Below are positions 36,985 to 64,000 of a DNA stretch of 64,000 nucleotides, piece after piece. Both the position numbers and the translations under genes were made by a program. The stretch is from Cristatella mucedo (lineage: Eukaryota > Bryozoa > Phylactolaemata > Cristatellidae). The DNA is taken from NCBI GenBank assembly GCA_009760855.2, contig WPIO01000023.1, positions 1,367,501-1,431,500 of the forward strand, read 5' to 3'. How positions within the stretch are numbered: position 1 is the first letter of the stretch; every line of letters begins with the position of its first letter. The notes below the pieces were generated by a model that saw nothing but the letters and a program-made list of their open reading frames with translations, did no database searches and was not told the DNA's origin.

Positions 36985-37540
36985 TAAATCTCTGCTCTGC
37001 CTGCTTCGACCTGTGCTCCGCCTCCCTAGCCAGAACCAGGCCACGTGTGGCACAAAGCGACTCTATGTTGAGCTCTTCCTCTATCCAGTATGTCACGTGC
37101 ATCAAAATCACGTGCTAGACTGTGGTGTGTGCGCGATATGAGACAATTTGTGGTGGCGCTGAGCTGTTGCACAGCTCTTTGGCATTCGTGGAGCTGCCGC
37201 CCTTCTTTCCCACAGCTTGCCAGCCTGCCTGCCTCCTCCCCCCCCACGTATTATCCCGTATAATCCTCTACCTATTTTTTTGCTGCAGACGCCCTCGCAG
37301 CTTCACACAAGTGACAGGTAATAAGCTCTTTAGCTTATTAACCTCGAAGGCTCTGGTCGCTCAGCATTGCACCCATGTGAACCCAGCGAGGGCAGTAGCG
37401 GGCCACCCGTTTGACAGCAGCAGCAGGCACCGAGTGCCGTGCATTGTAACTAGTGAGCGGGTGGCACTGATGTCGCCGCGCCGTGCAGCGGGTTAGCAAA
37501 GAGTTGATGCTGGACAGGTATCACTGGTGCTCGCAACTGT

Positions 37541-63195
<25,655 letters not shown>

Positions 63196-63469
63196 CTGTG
63201 GGCGGAAAGAAAACGTGGGTTGCATCATTCGACAGCAGTAGCAGCGGTACTAGCAGCCAAGGCCAGCCCAGACAGAGTGGCTTCAAGGAGAGCCAGCCAC
63301 GTGACCGCAGTACAAAACAGCAGCTGCGTGCCAAGAAATGCCCGCTGCACTCAATGTCTAAGTCCCTCCCAAGCTGTCAGCATATATTTCGAAGATGTTA
63401 AAGTATGTATGTAGGATTCTCTGTCTCATTCCACAATGCCACAATGACTAAGTGAGTGCCATGCTGGAG

Positions 63470-63810
63470 GTGAGTTCTCTATAGAGTACTCAAAGCCTTA
63501 GCGGCTTGCACATGCAGCAGCCAACACACAGCAGCCATCTCACACAACAAAGAGAAGGTGAGAAGCAGAGCTGAGTCAAGAGGGCAGTGGAGATTTTTCG
63601 AATAGCGCAAATAAAAGCATAAGCAGCTGTCGGTACGCATTTGTTAGCCAACAAACTTTATCACACTACAAACAGAAAGTGAGAGGCATAGATGAGGGCA
63701 GTCGATGATGTGAGCAGCATGTAAATAGCAGCTCCGGGCGGCTGGAAAGAATGCGCCACAGTCGGTAGCAAGAGAGAAGATGTCGTTTCATAAGAACTGT
63801 GTGAGTTCAA
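63470..63810. repeat. Unclassified dispersed repeat (family X), copy 3
   Basis: The longest copy of the family also seen at 38495 and 57250: gagttctctatagagtactc, caacaaagagaaggtgagaa, cagctgtcggtacgcatttg, caaacagaaagtgagaggca. Two related sub-blocks (63540 and 63665) suggest an internal duplication. No coding frame was recognised. Confidence 0.6.
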
Positions 63811-64000
63811 CGGTCTGGGACATAAAGAGCAAAAGCTTCAGTCTCTACAGTGCTTTAAGCGAAGGAATGAAACTGCTAATTTATTGTCCGTAGATGACCT
63901 TAGGGTATGCGGAGGCTAAAACTAGTGGAGCAGTTCGGGTAGGCATGAAGGAGCCAAGCCACGGGGGCCCTTACAAGATCAGTAAGCATTTTGCTCTGTC

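Overview
The window is nuclear DNA from an animal, probably an invertebrate. The genes are split by GT-AG introns of about 80 bp to 5 kb, and their proteins belong to families conserved across animals. The rest is dominated by decayed LINE, SINE, LTR and DNA transposons and by long microsatellites. There is no operon structure. The phylum cannot be fixed: the only rRNA in the window is a mutated 18S relic. All exon models were built by eye from splice signals, reading-frame phase and remembered family similarity.

Layout. From 1 to 3.9 kb is intergenic DNA with a Tc1/mariner relic, a near-perfect 153-bp tandem duplication and a tRNA-derived SINE. From 3.9 to 13.3 kb (+) lies the 3' part of CACTIN, 13 exons, with its 5' end not found in the window. 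From 13.3 to 21.5 kb is repeat-rich intergenic DNA holding a SINE, an array with telomere-like motifs, LTR-like fragments and a 200-bp GA tract. From 21.56 to 36.98 kb (+) is a complete OSTF1-like gene of 7 exons encoding 221 residues; one intron holds a gag-only LTR retrotransposon. From 37.5 to 63.2 kb (-) is a large gene, convergent with OSTF1, that matches focadhesin (FOCAD). Twenty-one exons join in phase for 1,459 codons, followed by an uncertain last exon; its 5' part lies beyond the right edge.

The FOCAD introns carry an 18S rRNA relic, a hAT transposase relic, a second Tc1 relic, a CR1-like LINE, long (TA)n, (CA)n and (GA)n tracts and two striking minisatellites (14 bp and 17 bp, the latter palindromic).

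One CR1/L2-like LINE family with an (ATT)n end accounts for most of the short repeats. The same 3' end also occurs fused to tRNA-like heads, which suggests a LINE-SINE partnership. The three genes act in different processes (spliceosome and NF-kB-linked regulation; SH3/ankyrin signalling; focadhesin function), and nothing suggests they work together. I found no prokaryote-type defence system or other clearly new multi-gene system. The most unusual items are the mobile-element architectures and the repeat structures.
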